Shown one piece after another: positions 6,651-6,672 of a stretch of DNA of 6,672 nt. Below the pieces are notes generated by a model. It saw only the letters and a list, made by a program, of their open reading frames with translations, was not told the origin of the DNA and made no database searches. Source of the DNA: Candidatus Aminicenantota bacterium (GTDB lineage: Bacteria > Acidobacteriota > UBA6911 > RPQK01 > JAJDTT01); assembly GCA_026706325.1 (NCBI GenBank), contig JAPOYZ010000169.1:1-6672 (forward strand). The letters run 5' to 3'. The translations under genes and the position numbers were made by a program. Numbering within the stretch: the stretch's first letter is position 1; every line of letters begins with the position of its first letter.

Positions 6651-6672
6651 CGGCGCAGGCTCCTGGTTCCTA

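Noticed and set aside
6663..6670. Eight-base match (CTGGTTCC) to the site at 5035-5042
   Set aside because: Too short to be meaningful, and the flanking bases differ; the final 22 bases of the window show no gene or site.

Overview
The window holds five genes, all on the + strand. They are a 5'-cut ammonium transporter (1-1347), an alpha-E domain (DUF403) protein (1375-2364), a transglutaminase-like protein (2369-3262), a hydantoinase B/oxoprolinase-type subunit (3231-4958) and an alginate-export-type outer-membrane beta-barrel (about 5109-6650). No tRNA, rRNA, CRISPR array, insertion sequence or phage gene is visible.

The DNA is GC-rich. The last gene encodes a protein with a signal peptide, a beta-barrel pattern and a C-terminal Phe, so the host is very likely a Gram-negative (diderm) bacterium. 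Phylum cannot be settled from sequence reading alone. The gene mix would suit Acidobacteriota, Pseudomonadota or a similar environmental lineage, and this is only a guess.

The first four genes are packed tightly: 27 bases from amt to alpha-E, 4 bases from alpha-E to transglutaminase, and a 32-base overlap from transglutaminase to hyuB. They look like one transcription unit. A 150-base gap follows, with a weak terminator-like hairpin and a weak sigma-54-like site, and then the porin gene, which is probably transcribed separately.

The alpha-E plus transglutaminase pair is the recognisable core of a known but poorly understood bacterial system. It normally also includes a circularly permuted type 2 ATP-grasp ligase and is thought to make and process a peptide or amide-linked product. 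Here no ATP-grasp gene is adjacent. Instead the pair is flanked by an ammonium transporter and by a HyuB subunit without its usual HyuA partner. One reading is that the operon links amide or lactam turnover to ammonium handling, but this is inference.

The ammonium transporter also stands out in codon use. Its third positions are dominated by G (Ala almost always gcg), while the genes after it use gcc and other codons freely. This points to a different history for amt or to special selection on it.
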